Source: Micavibrio sp. UBA6212 | GTDB taxonomy: Bacteria; Pseudomonadota; Alphaproteobacteria; Micavibrionales; Micavibrionaceae | Assembly (NCBI GenBank): GCA_002421905.1 | Contig: DISK01000007.1 | Span: 1 to 64,000 of the forward strand | Direction: 5' to 3' | DNA length: 64,000 bases | The notes under the pieces: model-generated | Database searches by the model: none | Seen by the model: only the letters and a program-made list of their open reading frames with translations | Told to the model about the DNA's origin: nothing | Shown: piece by piece, positions 18,301 through 26,449 of the stretch | Layout of the letters: the number at the start of each line of letters is the position of its first letter | Position numbering within the stretch: the stretch's first letter is position 1 | Translations under genes and position numbers: made by a program

Positions 18301-18641
18301 ATAATGCTGATGATCTGATTGACCAGTTACAAACTCAGTTACCGATTATGATTAATTACTACGCTAAACGTGTCGGTCAAGGTGTTCATGAAGCTATTTA
18401 TAAACCGGGTGAGCAGATAGGCTCTGCGAGGGAAACTAAATTCCAAGAAGAGCAGCAAGTTATGGCGTCAAAAATTATAGAGCAGGTTGAAAAGAATGGC
18501 TCTGTTTCCCGTTCCGATATCATGTCCAAGATTACACCTAAGTTGGATACGATTAACAGTCAGACGGTTGACAGGGTTCTTGAGGCCTTGGTTAAAGATG
18601 GCAAATTGGTTCGTAATGGAGATACTTATAATAAGAAATAA
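15387..18641 (+). CDS. DotA/TraY-like polytopic membrane protein, copy 1, with C-terminal winged-helix-like tail
   Basis: DotA and TraY are inner-membrane proteins of type IVB secretion and IncI conjugation. The 1084-residue protein has an N-terminal LLPGFFPR motif and membrane segments near residues 80-120 and 170-200. A long exported-looking domain follows, containing conserved Cys (VLPVCGE) and the family motif GWGGAGMWYNRI. The C-terminal membrane region reads FLPFMYFFFAVGRWVK ... PLWALAHMRLSGQG. Residues ~1015-1084 look like a winged helix (EQVEKNGSVSRSDIM ... VLEALVKDGKLVRNGDTY), which the two neighbours lack. The start is GTG. The function here is unproven; no other secretion genes lie in the window. 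Confidence 0.8.
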   Translation: MRITTSKALSYTLLPGFFPRVGSLFFSGFGPVPYLLAILCLRMRLLPKGHPFFHTRKVYGVRHVLAEAARHLTFKWKNIDQILVFGALVCGAATMLAFVAAVVIYILFSSSAMAAVWLPDLFKTTQPDYDVAFMMMDRVLGVPGIFDSAIITDPATYGPAPNVFQQSMQAMFGFFSWALFIIAVFIFLYFIIEIVWEVTQTGSPLGETLANTWIPLRLVAAFGLLLPINGYGLNSAQYITLYTAKLGSGLATNAWGAFNMMTGTNPTGMSNEQLIGVLGYQDLSNLLKGLMVMKSCEQINYWGVIASAVSGIPTATAEGNGALFVAPYIINGNQGTPLYDNGTMTGVLNPVGGVYDPTPIGVVTGAPTDAFAQVLSHSEAGGIRMVIGFVDPAQPKLYEDYPGSVLPVCGEIFIPVSGYNPESLLTAEAYFYAVLYTLQEARRHGASADATELNSRLAVVREYTRTSSDYANYIQLQKNVGNLGANATCWLDTDDDGFQSWDESVDPGTNLGECTGPIPSSYWNDYLSYVSTLFLYDPYEVGHAVLTDVPNPYATDPYSIGDTTYSALGLADPMMLLPTMARLGWGGAGMWYNRISEKNGSFVSAVGAVPVIQKMPMVMEKLKEQRGMNDAGIGSGFCSPYAPEKSGSSSVNISNEKAQFTGELAHNLYKTCTSLFENEHIQLEIWDDSTSPPTLIYKPNDQKYANPVEHSMAAVFADFKMFNLDWNSDVMPMAQLSTVGRLLVDKSIVAMMAAMGSSAMGSLLHVAAGSADGQNIAALNTLGSAFGEASTAALTLASLGLTAGVLLHYVLPFLPFMYFFFAVGRWVKTVFEALIGVPLWALAHMRLSGQGFPGDAASSGYFLLLEIFIRPILTVFSLVMSFAVFTAMVMVLNSIFTLLVTNFGGADIPSAAADQNILDNARAIADQFFYSIMYMVLCYMIATASFKLIDIVPDNILTRWSGAGVSSIGASDNADDLIDQLQTQLPIMINYYAKRVGQGVHEAIYKPGEQIGSARETKFQEEQQVMASKIIEQVEKNGSVSRSDIMSKITPKLDTINSQTVDRVLEALVKDGKLVRNGDTYNKK

Positions 18642-18672
18642 TAGGGCAATTAATAAGAAATAATAGGGCAAT
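18629..18672. repeat. Perfect 22-bp tandem duplication across the stop codon
   Basis: Bases 18629-18650 and 18651-18672 are identical. The first copy contains the final codons and stop of the preceding gene, so the duplication repeats the stop region downstream without changing the protein. Confidence 0.9.
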
Positions 18673-18809
18673 GGGTTTATGAAAGTTTACATGGAACAAA
18701 ATTCTGGCAGTAGGGTGAATGGGGTGTTTACATTCGCTATGGAGAAATTGTTCCTTCATCAATCTGGAGAAATTTTGGTCAGTTGTGGAAATGGGGGATG
18801 TGTGTTGTC

Positions 18810-21554
18810 ATGATTTCCATTCAGTCCACTCTAAAGTATGTATTATTGCCGCGTGTTGCCCCACGACTTAAATCCCTTGTGCCGGATACAAATTTCTTTG
18901 CCCAGTTAATGGCTCTTGTTTTCTTTAACATTGGATTACTCCCTCGAGGAAACAGATTGTTGGCTCCGTCCATTCAAGGACATTATGGGGTGCGGACAGT
19001 TCTGGCAGAAGCCGCTGCGAACCTTAAGGGCGGGTGGCGTCATAGCGATCAGTATATCGTTTATGGGGTCTTTGTGCTGGGTATTGTTTTATTTATTTTC
19101 CAATTCATTGCCTTGTTTTGGGTGTTGATTATGCATTCTGCTAATGCAGCGGCTCCGTTTATCAGTATGTTTATTACATCGGATCCGACAAAAGATGTTG
19201 CTCTTAAGATGTTGGACAAGGTGTTTCAGGTTCCCGGGTTCTTTGGATCAGAATTTGATCCAGTAACAGTAGCCGGTATTGAAAATTTTGCACGCGCCAT
19301 GCAGGAGCTCTTCAGATTTTATAGCTATGGTATGTTGATTATCGGCTTATTTATAATCTTGTATTATATTTTCGCTCTTTTGGCGGAAACCGCCCAGACC
19401 GGTATTCCGTTCGGGAAAAGGTTTCCTTCTGTCTATGGCCCATTCCGGTTGGTTCTTGCTATCCTTTTACTTCTTCCTTTGGCTTACGGCTATAATACCG
19501 GCCAGTATATGACACTCTATATGGCAAAATGGGGGTCAAGTTTTGCGACCAATGCGTGGCTGTCTTATAATGAGGTGATGTCAACAACGTCATCCAATAA
19601 TCCGCTGGGGCTGTCACCACAAGAAATTATCGGGAATCCAAATATCCAGCCTGTTGATAGTCTGATTAATTTCTTTTATGTGGTGCATACGTGTAAGGCC
19701 GCATATAAAATTGCATATGGCGGATTGAAAACGGATATCCAGCCTTACTTTGTTGTTCCGGCAAACGGTGCGACGGCATCTTCTTCGACACTTATGACGG
19801 CTTCCAGTGCTTTTCCTACGACCATGAGTTTATTTGGTCAAAGTGATATAGTTGTAACGTTTGGCGAGAAGAACAGCAAATACAAGAACTATGACGGCAA
19901 TGTAAAACCTTATTGCGGCAAACTGACGATTCCAATTAATTCCAAGGATGTCACAAGTGTTAAGGATATTTATGATGCATATTTCCATTATATTGTGACG
20001 TTGTGGCAAAATAATGACCTGAAACTCTATGGCCAGAATATGGCCTATATCCTCCGTTTTTCGGACAAGCCACATAGTTTCACTTCTCCAACTGTAGGAT
20101 GGGGAGCCCCCTTATCAGCAACGCAGGCTGATCCTGCGGGGATTGATTTTTATCGTGATATGCGCGTGAACTTACAATCTGTCTTTAACGCCAGTATTGA
20201 TGCGGCTATTACAGCAATGCGAAGCTCTAATATTCCAGATTTGCAAATGACAACTGATGTTCTTGATCTCGGTTGGGGGGGGGCTGGTATCTGGTACACG
20301 CGCCTTGCGGACTTTAATGGAGCTATGGTGGACGCTGTCTTTATGATACCTATACCAACTGACTATCCGATGGTCATGGAACATGTCTCCAAGCTCAAGA
20401 AGACGCTTGAGACAGATAGTAATCCAAAATTGAGATTCTCACCTACAACAGTTTCTGGTGATAATGTCACGCTGGATAAATTTTCCAGCGGGTCAGGTCT
20501 TGATGACCCTTCTGTCGATATGGAGATAGCCAGTCTCTTGTCCAAGGTCTATGAGACAGCTGCCGATGATAGCATTACAGCCCGCCCGAAGCCGAGTGTT
20601 GTGGCCAACGACCCTGTGCGTAATATGTTTATGTTTATTTTCTCGGAATCCGGTTTGATGGATGTTCGCGGAAATGATGGTGTTAATCCATTGGCAAAGC
20701 TTTCCACTTTGGGAAAAACCATTATTAACAAGACTATTGCATCGTTAGGAATCGGAACGCTGGTGTCTGGCTTTGGTGGGATGTTGTCCGGTGCAGGTGC
20801 GGATGAACTGGGTGCAGCATTTCAGGAAGGTGGCGGAGTTTTATTGAGCTTTGCAACAATGGGGTTGATAATCGGGTTTATTCTCTACTACTTGATTCCG
20901 TTCTTCCCGTTTATTTACTTCTTTTTTGCAGTGGGTCGTTGGGTCAAATCGATTTTTGAAGCGATGGTGGCTGTCCCCTTATGGGCTCTGGCTCACCTGC
21001 GTCTGGATGGTGAAGGTGTTGGAAATGCTGCGTCCAAAGGGTATTTCTTGCTTCTTGAAATTATGCTGCGTCCAATATTTACCTTGTTTGGGCTCCTTGC
21101 TTCTGTTGGAATTTTTGGGGCATTGGTGATCGTGTTGGATACAGTTTTTGATCTAGTGGTCTGGAACGTCGCCGGGTTTGATATGACGACTTTGTCCTCC
21201 ACCAGCACCAACCCTGCAGGTGACTTTCTTGAATCATTCAGGGACTCGATTGATGCTTTCTTTTATACGATTATTTATACGATCATCTTGTATATGATGG
21301 CCATGGCATCCTTTAAGCTGATTGACCTTATTCCGAACAAATTGCTCAGATTCTTGCAACCGGTTCCGACCTTCCATGATGATGCAGGGGATCCTGCAGA
21401 AAATCTGGTTCGAAACACCGCTTATGCAGGTCATACGATTACAAGCGAGATCGGTAGCGGTTTGGGAGAGTTCGGGAAAGGTGTTGGTGGTACAATTGGG
21501 GCGATGGGGAAAAAGGCGGGTATGGCCGACAAGATGGGCGGCCCGGGCAATTAG
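18810..21554 (+). CDS. DotA/TraY-like polytopic membrane protein, copy 2
   Basis: This is a paralogue of the genes on either side. Shared landmarks are LLPRVAPR at the N-terminus, VRTVLAEAA, DVALKMLDKVFQVPGFF, AETAQTGIPFGKRF, the Cys in VHTCKAA and VKPYCGK, and GWGGAGIWYTRLADFNG. The C-terminal block reads FFPFIYFFFAVGRWVK ... PLWALAHLRLDG. The start at 18810 is chosen because it aligns with the paralogues and has a G-rich site ~9 bases upstream; in-frame TTG 18783 and ATG 18798 are alternatives. It ends in a Gly-rich tail (GSGLGEFGKGVGGTIGAMGK) and has no winged-helix tail. The protein is predicted to lie in the inner membrane. Confidence 0.8.
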   Translation: MISIQSTLKYVLLPRVAPRLKSLVPDTNFFAQLMALVFFNIGLLPRGNRLLAPSIQGHYGVRTVLAEAAANLKGGWRHSDQYIVYGVFVLGIVLFIFQFIALFWVLIMHSANAAAPFISMFITSDPTKDVALKMLDKVFQVPGFFGSEFDPVTVAGIENFARAMQELFRFYSYGMLIIGLFIILYYIFALLAETAQTGIPFGKRFPSVYGPFRLVLAILLLLPLAYGYNTGQYMTLYMAKWGSSFATNAWLSYNEVMSTTSSNNPLGLSPQEIIGNPNIQPVDSLINFFYVVHTCKAAYKIAYGGLKTDIQPYFVVPANGATASSSTLMTASSAFPTTMSLFGQSDIVVTFGEKNSKYKNYDGNVKPYCGKLTIPINSKDVTSVKDIYDAYFHYIVTLWQNNDLKLYGQNMAYILRFSDKPHSFTSPTVGWGAPLSATQADPAGIDFYRDMRVNLQSVFNASIDAAITAMRSSNIPDLQMTTDVLDLGWGGAGIWYTRLADFNGAMVDAVFMIPIPTDYPMVMEHVSKLKKTLETDSNPKLRFSPTTVSGDNVTLDKFSSGSGLDDPSVDMEIASLLSKVYETAADDSITARPKPSVVANDPVRNMFMFIFSESGLMDVRGNDGVNPLAKLSTLGKTIINKTIASLGIGTLVSGFGGMLSGAGADELGAAFQEGGGVLLSFATMGLIIGFILYYLIPFFPFIYFFFAVGRWVKSIFEAMVAVPLWALAHLRLDGEGVGNAASKGYFLLLEIMLRPIFTLFGLLASVGIFGALVIVLDTVFDLVVWNVAGFDMTTLSSTSTNPAGDFLESFRDSIDAFFYTIIYTIILYMMAMASFKLIDLIPNKLLRFLQPVPTFHDDAGDPAENLVRNTAYAGHTITSEIGSGLGEFGKGVGGTIGAMGKKAGMADKMGGPGN

Positions 21555-21686
21555 CCAGTTCAGCCGGAGTGAGTGCGCTTTTAGTAGCCAATTCAGCTGT
21601 CTGGCTTAGGTCTGGGAATTTTATTGAGGAAAATGTTATTAAAATCGGTTATAATTGAGTTGGTGTCAGTATGTTGAGGAGAAAAT

Positions 21687-24611
21687 ATGGCGGTGTCTGG
21701 TAATCAAACGCTTCGTGTAGCCAAATATGCGTTGCTTCCGCAGTTTCTGCCGCGGATGTCTGAGTTGTTCTTTAGCGGATTTGCATATTTTGCTTATTTT
21801 ATTGCTCAGGTCTATTCCGGTGTCCGTTTGTTGCCGCGGGGACATGCCTATCTCAATGTTCATAATGTGGGGAGTTTTTCGGTCTTTGATGTGATCGCGG
21901 CGGCAGGTCGTGGACTAAAGTATAGACGCGAGAATATTGACCAGATTATCCTTTTCTATGTCATCCTGCTTGGTCTTTTCCTGATGGTGATTCAGGGTGT
22001 TTTCATGTTGGCATCCCTAGTGATGCCACAAGCAATGGCCCTCTCTCTTTCTTATTTCTTTGGACAGTCATGGCAGCCCTTCGGTCCGGATCAGGATCTG
22101 GCCTTTATCCTTATGGATCGTGTTTTCGGTGTTCCGGGGATATTTGATTCTTGTGTCTCGCAGGTTACCCCTTGTTATCGGTCAACTTCAAATCTTGTGG
22201 CTTCTGGCACAGTTTACACGCCGGCGGTCTTCCCGTGGCCGTTTCACGATGCATTGCACGCGCTTTATGAGTTTTACAGCATTGGCTTGTTGATTATCGC
22301 AATGTTTATTGTGCTGTATTTTGTGGTGGTGATTGTGGCTGAAACTGCCCAGACGGGTGTTCCGTTCGGGAAGCGCTTTAATACGGTATGGGCTCCTCTT
22401 CGTCTGGTTATTGCGATCGGCCTGTTGGTGCCTATTGGATATGGTTTAAACTCTGCCCAATATATTGTGCTTTATGCCGCAAAATTCGGATCGAATTTTG
22501 CGACGAATGGATGGCTGGTTTTTAACAGTAACCTGACCTCGGGACACTTGATCGAAGGCATGGTGGCAAAGCCTCAGAAACCAGAAGTCAATAGTTTGTT
22601 GAAGTTTATGATGCTGGCTCATGCCTGTAAAGCGATTGAAGAAGGGTATATGGAGTATGCTACTGAGCCGCTCTCTGCCACTGGTGATTGTGCTAGCGCC
22701 GTAAATTCTACGGATCAGAAAGATGTTATTATCAATGGGTACCTCGTAACCAAGGGGCCAGCTGCTACAAATTCTATGCTTATGGAATCAACCGATTATC
22801 TCGGGACAATGGGATTTTTTGATAATCAGTCTTTCACCATTCGGTTTGGTGATCGGGGATGTACCGATAAACATGCTTCCCAGTTGGGTAACGTTCGCCC
22901 GCTTTGTGGAGAACTGGTGCTGCCTCAAGCGGCATTGGATGATGCAGGTGCGATTGCCATTCAGGAAGGCTATTACGAGTTGGTTCGTTACTTGTGGGGC
23001 GAGTATAGCGGAAAAGTCTGGAAACATTTTGAATTTTGTACCGATACAGGTGTAAGCAATGTCATAAGTTCGAGCGGAAACCCCGATTTCAAAATTCGCT
23101 CTTTGTATTACGTACAAGAGATGTGTCCTGAGACGGTCAAGAATTTGACGGCTACTGCTAACAAAGAACCAACGAATGATTGGATCAATCAAGAGCTTGG
23201 AGCCTTTATGGATGGGGATATCTGTTCAGATCCCGGTTATGCCAGTGGGTCTCCAGGTAAAGTCAGCCCACCAGCCACTGTCTCTATTCTTCAGAGTGTG
23301 ATTGTCGAGAACATCATTCGAGCAGGACTTTATGCTCAAATTCAAGATATTGCTGGAGCAAACAAGGATGATTATATCATTCCAACTGACCAGTTGGCTC
23401 GTGGATGGGCGGGTGCTGGTATGTGGTACAACAAGATTGCCCAGATGAATGGCGCCTTGTCCGGAGCTGCATGGAAAACGCCACAAATTTCCAAGTGGCC
23501 TTTGATCCAGACGAGTGTTATGACCCAGAAAAAAATGAATAATCAGGGTGATACGGCGGCAAATGTCAAGTCGTCGAATATGTCTGGGAAGTCGTCCATG
23601 AAAACTGATCGTGGTGGTCAGGAACTTCAGGGAGCTGGGGCTCTATACAAGATTGATATGGCTTGGCAAGGGGCTTCCATAAATTCGAAGCCTAAGTCAG
23701 GAAATATGGCCTATGACTTCTTGAACTGGTTGTTCGGGACGCGTGGTTTGTTTGACCTCAAAGATCCAGTTAATCAGACAACCCACCCGCTGGCCTTGAT
23801 GACAGGGCTAGGTAAAGGCTTGGTCGAAGCATCAATTCGCAACCTTGCTTTGGCTCTGACCGGTCAGGTTGGCCAGATCTTTGGTGGTGAGATTTTTGGG
23901 CCTTTGGCTGGCGGTGCTTCTGCCCTGTTCTATACGGCAGCTTCCACAACTCTGACAGCAGGATTTATTCTTTATTATGTTCTGCCATTTCTGCCATTCG
24001 TTTACTTCTTCTTTGCTGTCGGGAACTGGGTAAAAGGTATTTTCGAAGCCATGGTTGGGGTTCCTTTGTGGGCTTTGGCACATATCCGTATTGATGGGGA
24101 TGGTTTGCCGGGGAGCGCTGCGCTGAATGGTTACTTCCTTATCTTTGAAATCTTCCTTCGGCCCATTCTGATTGTCTTTGGTCTGATCGCTTCGGTCAGC
24201 ATCTTTGCGGCGATGGCTATTGTGTTTAACTCGATCTTTGATCTGGCGGTTTACAATGTTGGCGGTGTCGATATGTCGCCTGTGACGTGTGGAACCCCAA
24301 ATTCTACTGATGTGATGGATATGGTACGGGGGCCGATTGACCAGTTCTTCTATACGGTGATGTATGCGGTTGTCATGTATATTATGGCTTTGTCGTCTTT
24401 CAAACTGATTGACCTTATCCCTAATAAAATCCTGCGTTGGATGGGGGCTTCGGTTGATACGTTTGGTGATATGGCCGGTGACCCTGCTCAAAACCTGACC
24501 AACTATGCGGCGATTGGTGGATCCCAGATGACCTCGGGTATGATTGGCAGCTTGCGCGGTGGGGTTAATTCTCTCGGAGGTGTTGTCAAAGGTATCGGAA
24601 AAATCGAGTAG
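21687..24611 (+). CDS. DotA/TraY-like polytopic membrane protein, copy 3
   Basis: This is the third tandem paralogue, 974 residues. It has the same order of motifs: YALLPQFLPRM, DLAFILMDRVFGVPGIFDS, AETAQTGVPFGKRF, AHACKAI, VRPLCGELVLP, GWAGAGMWYNKIAQMNG, FLPFVYFFFAVGNWVK and PLWALAHIRIDGDGLPG. A ribosome site (tgaggag) sits upstream of the ATG. The closing LSSFKLIDLIPNKILRWMG is shared almost word for word with copy 2. The GWAGAGMWYNKIAQMNG stretch is the best match to DotA/TraY. Intergenic gaps of 130-170 bp separate the copies, so each may have its own promoter. Confidence 0.82.
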   Translation: MAVSGNQTLRVAKYALLPQFLPRMSELFFSGFAYFAYFIAQVYSGVRLLPRGHAYLNVHNVGSFSVFDVIAAAGRGLKYRRENIDQIILFYVILLGLFLMVIQGVFMLASLVMPQAMALSLSYFFGQSWQPFGPDQDLAFILMDRVFGVPGIFDSCVSQVTPCYRSTSNLVASGTVYTPAVFPWPFHDALHALYEFYSIGLLIIAMFIVLYFVVVIVAETAQTGVPFGKRFNTVWAPLRLVIAIGLLVPIGYGLNSAQYIVLYAAKFGSNFATNGWLVFNSNLTSGHLIEGMVAKPQKPEVNSLLKFMMLAHACKAIEEGYMEYATEPLSATGDCASAVNSTDQKDVIINGYLVTKGPAATNSMLMESTDYLGTMGFFDNQSFTIRFGDRGCTDKHASQLGNVRPLCGELVLPQAALDDAGAIAIQEGYYELVRYLWGEYSGKVWKHFEFCTDTGVSNVISSSGNPDFKIRSLYYVQEMCPETVKNLTATANKEPTNDWINQELGAFMDGDICSDPGYASGSPGKVSPPATVSILQSVIVENIIRAGLYAQIQDIAGANKDDYIIPTDQLARGWAGAGMWYNKIAQMNGALSGAAWKTPQISKWPLIQTSVMTQKKMNNQGDTAANVKSSNMSGKSSMKTDRGGQELQGAGALYKIDMAWQGASINSKPKSGNMAYDFLNWLFGTRGLFDLKDPVNQTTHPLALMTGLGKGLVEASIRNLALALTGQVGQIFGGEIFGPLAGGASALFYTAASTTLTAGFILYYVLPFLPFVYFFFAVGNWVKGIFEAMVGVPLWALAHIRIDGDGLPGSAALNGYFLIFEIFLRPILIVFGLIASVSIFAAMAIVFNSIFDLAVYNVGGVDMSPVTCGTPNSTDVMDMVRGPIDQFFYTVMYAVVMYIMALSSFKLIDLIPNKILRWMGASVDTFGDMAGDPAQNLTNYAAIGGSQMTSGMIGSLRGGVNSLGGVVKGIGKIE

Positions 24612-24687
24612 ATCTGTCAACTTTCAGCTATTGAATTGAGGCAGCCGGGTGGTATCATCCGGCTGTTGTCGTTTTGCGGAGATTTTG

Positions 24688-25887
24688 ATGTCTAACTTTC
24701 CTCGTCTTTTGTTCAAGTATCTTGTGCTTCTGTTCGTTGTCAGTAGTGGAGTATCCGGTTGCGCGATTCCACCTACAGACCAAGGCAAAGAAGTTGCTGT
24801 GTCGGAGTTGAAGTTGAGTCGCAGTTCTTTTGAGAAACTGGATGTTTGGAATGATGATCTGGTCAATGGAGCTTTATTACCTCTTCAAAGATCTTGTGAA
24901 AAGATCATGAAAGTCGATCCGCAAAAGTCCTTTGGTATTTTACCTGAGATGGGACGTTATAGTGATTGGCAGGAAATTTGTCGTCATACTCCGGACTGGG
25001 AATTCTCAACGGATGAAGAAGCTCGTTCATTTTTTGAGGCTTACTTTGTTCCTTATACGATGTCTGATAATGATGATCCGGAAGGTTTGTTTACCGGATA
25101 TTATGAACCAACCTTATATGGGTCTTTGATTGAAACTACAGGCTATAACATCCCTCTTCGGACGCGACCTCAGGATCTGGTCATGGTTAATCTCGGGGAG
25201 TTTCGCGATGAGCTGAAAGGACAAAGAATTGCAGGTCGTGTTCGTGATGGACAATTGAAGCCTTATGAAGATCGCGCGGACATTGAAGATGGGAAGCTGC
25301 CCTCTGATGCAGATGTGCCTTTGTTGTGGGTGAATAGTGCAGTAGATGCATTCTTTTTACAAATTCAGGGGTCTGGTGTTGTGATGTTGCCTGACGGATC
25401 TGCTGTGCGGGTCGGATATGACGGGCAGAACGGGCATGTTTATACAGCGATCGGGAAAGAACTGATTAATCGTGGGGCTCTAACCAAAGAGAATGTTTCC
25501 ATGCAGGCAATCCGCCAATGGCTGAAAGCCCATCCGCAGGAAGGGCGTGACGTGATGCGTACCAATAAATCCTATGTATTTTTCCGTCAACTTGAGACGG
25601 ACGGGCCGGTGGGGGCGCAAGGGGTTGTGTTGACGGCAGAGCGATCTTTGGCGATTGACCCTGTTTTTATTCCTTATGGTGTCCCGATTTTTATTGATGT
25701 CGAAAATCCTGAGGCAGGGGCAGGAAATATCAGGAGTCTTGTCATTACTCAAGATACAGGAGGAGCGATCAAGGGGCCAGTCAGGGGTGATTTATTCTGG
25801 GGATATGGGGATCAGGCTGCTCATATGGCGGGGCTTATGAAATCAAAAGGCCAAGCGTGGATTTTATTGCCAAGAGCAGTACAATAA
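24688..25887 (+). CDS. mltA: Membrane-bound lytic murein transglycosylase A
   Basis: MltA cleaves peptidoglycan glycan strands, leaving 1,6-anhydromuramic ends. The start at 24688 has a cggag ribosome site and gives a lipoprotein signal (LLFVVSSGVSGC, lipobox VSGC). The MltA domain shows GLFTGYYEPTLYGS and LLWVNSAVDAFFLQIQGSG. The C-terminal 3D domain has IPYGVPIFIDVE and the Asp-containing QDTGGAIKGPVRGDLFWGYG. At 399 residues it fits the family. It is an outer-membrane lipoprotein facing the periplasm. A terminator follows. Confidence 0.95.
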   Translation: MSNFPRLLFKYLVLLFVVSSGVSGCAIPPTDQGKEVAVSELKLSRSSFEKLDVWNDDLVNGALLPLQRSCEKIMKVDPQKSFGILPEMGRYSDWQEICRHTPDWEFSTDEEARSFFEAYFVPYTMSDNDDPEGLFTGYYEPTLYGSLIETTGYNIPLRTRPQDLVMVNLGEFRDELKGQRIAGRVRDGQLKPYEDRADIEDGKLPSDADVPLLWVNSAVDAFFLQIQGSGVVMLPDGSAVRVGYDGQNGHVYTAIGKELINRGALTKENVSMQAIRQWLKAHPQEGRDVMRTNKSYVFFRQLETDGPVGAQGVVLTAERSLAIDPVFIPYGVPIFIDVENPEAGAGNIRSLVITQDTGGAIKGPVRGDLFWGYGDQAAHMAGLMKSKGQAWILLPRAVQ

Positions 25888-25892
25888 TAATA

Positions 25893-25926
25893 AAAAAACG
25901 GCCTCTTTATTGAAGGCCGTTTTCTT
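25893..25926. terminator. Bidirectional terminator after mltA
   Basis: A hairpin with stem AACGGCCT / AGGCCGTT is flanked by an A run on the left and a T run on the right. It serves mltA and the converging small gene at 25940. Confidence 0.92.
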
Positions 25927-25939
25927 GGTCTTGTTTTCT

Positions 25940-26227
25940 CTATTCTTGAACAGGGTCGCTTGCAGAATTTATATCTTGTGTTTGATTGACTTGTGAATCT
26001 TCTTTGCCGCTAGCATCGTCTTCGTCACCAGCTGCGGGTTCGATAGATGATGGGTCGAATGGTGAGGGATCACCGAAGGCTGCATAGGCTTTGCTTTCAA
26101 TGCCATGTGTCGAGAAGCTTCCTGTTTGAAAGTCGGCTTTGTTCTCTTGCTCTTCTGCATGGGCTGGAACTGCAAAAGCACTCAGGGTTATGATTGTTCC
26201 AAGAGTTAGAATGCGTATCATCATCAC
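25940..26227 (-). CDS. Small secreted acidic protein with IEPAAG motif
   Basis: No family is recognised. This 95-residue protein has a clear signal peptide (ILTLGTIITLSAFAVPAHA, cleavage before EEQEN). The mature part is acidic and low-complexity, rich in D, E, S and N. It includes SSIEPAAGDEDDAS, and the same IEPAAG(D/E) motif occurs three times in the giant VCBS protein at 47403. It is predicted to be periplasmic or secreted and disordered. It lies just downstream of an entericidin gene on the same strand. Confidence 0.75.
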   Translation of the reverse strand: MMMIRILTLGTIITLSAFAVPAHAEEQENKADFQTGSFSTHGIESKAYAAFGDPSPFDPSSIEPAAGDEDDASGKEDSQVNQTQDINSASDPVQE

Positions 26228-26269
26228 TTTATCCTTTGTTCATTTCATCATTATTCAGGATGTCTAGGA

Positions 26270-26401
26270 TCAGAAGGTATCTTGTACCGTCCGGCCCCAG
26301 TTTTCCATGTCTCTTCCGGCACCGTTCAGAGTGTTGCCGCAAGCCGAGAGTGCCAAAGTGGCTACACCAAGCCCAAGTAATATGACAAATTTTACTTTCA
26401 T
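26270..26401 (-). CDS. Entericidin-like small lipoprotein (43 residues)
   Basis: This short frame reads MKVKFVILLGLGVATLALSA followed by CGNTLNGAGRDMENWGRT and ends VQDTF. It has a lipobox (ALSAC) and the entericidin pattern after the Cys (N-T-x-x-G-x-G-x-D-x-x-x-x-G). Entericidins are small cell-envelope lipoproteins, and EcnB has been linked to bacteriolysis. A good ribosome site (aaaggaaag) lies nine bases before the ATG. The role here is inferred from family resemblance only. Confidence 0.85.
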   Translation of the reverse strand: MKVKFVILLGLGVATLALSACGNTLNGAGRDMENWGRTVQDTF

Positions 26402-26449
26402 CGTCAAACTTTCCTTTGAAAAATTGTTTCGTAACATAATTTAGACTGT

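Noticed and set aside
15387..24611. Three DotA-like genes as an assembly duplication
   Set aside because: The copies differ in length and sequence throughout and share only motifs, so they are true diverged paralogues.
23832..24620. 262-residue opposite-strand frame in the third DotA-like gene
   Set aside because: It lies wholly within a strongly conserved paralogue and is rich in His, Arg and Asn, typical of shadow translation.
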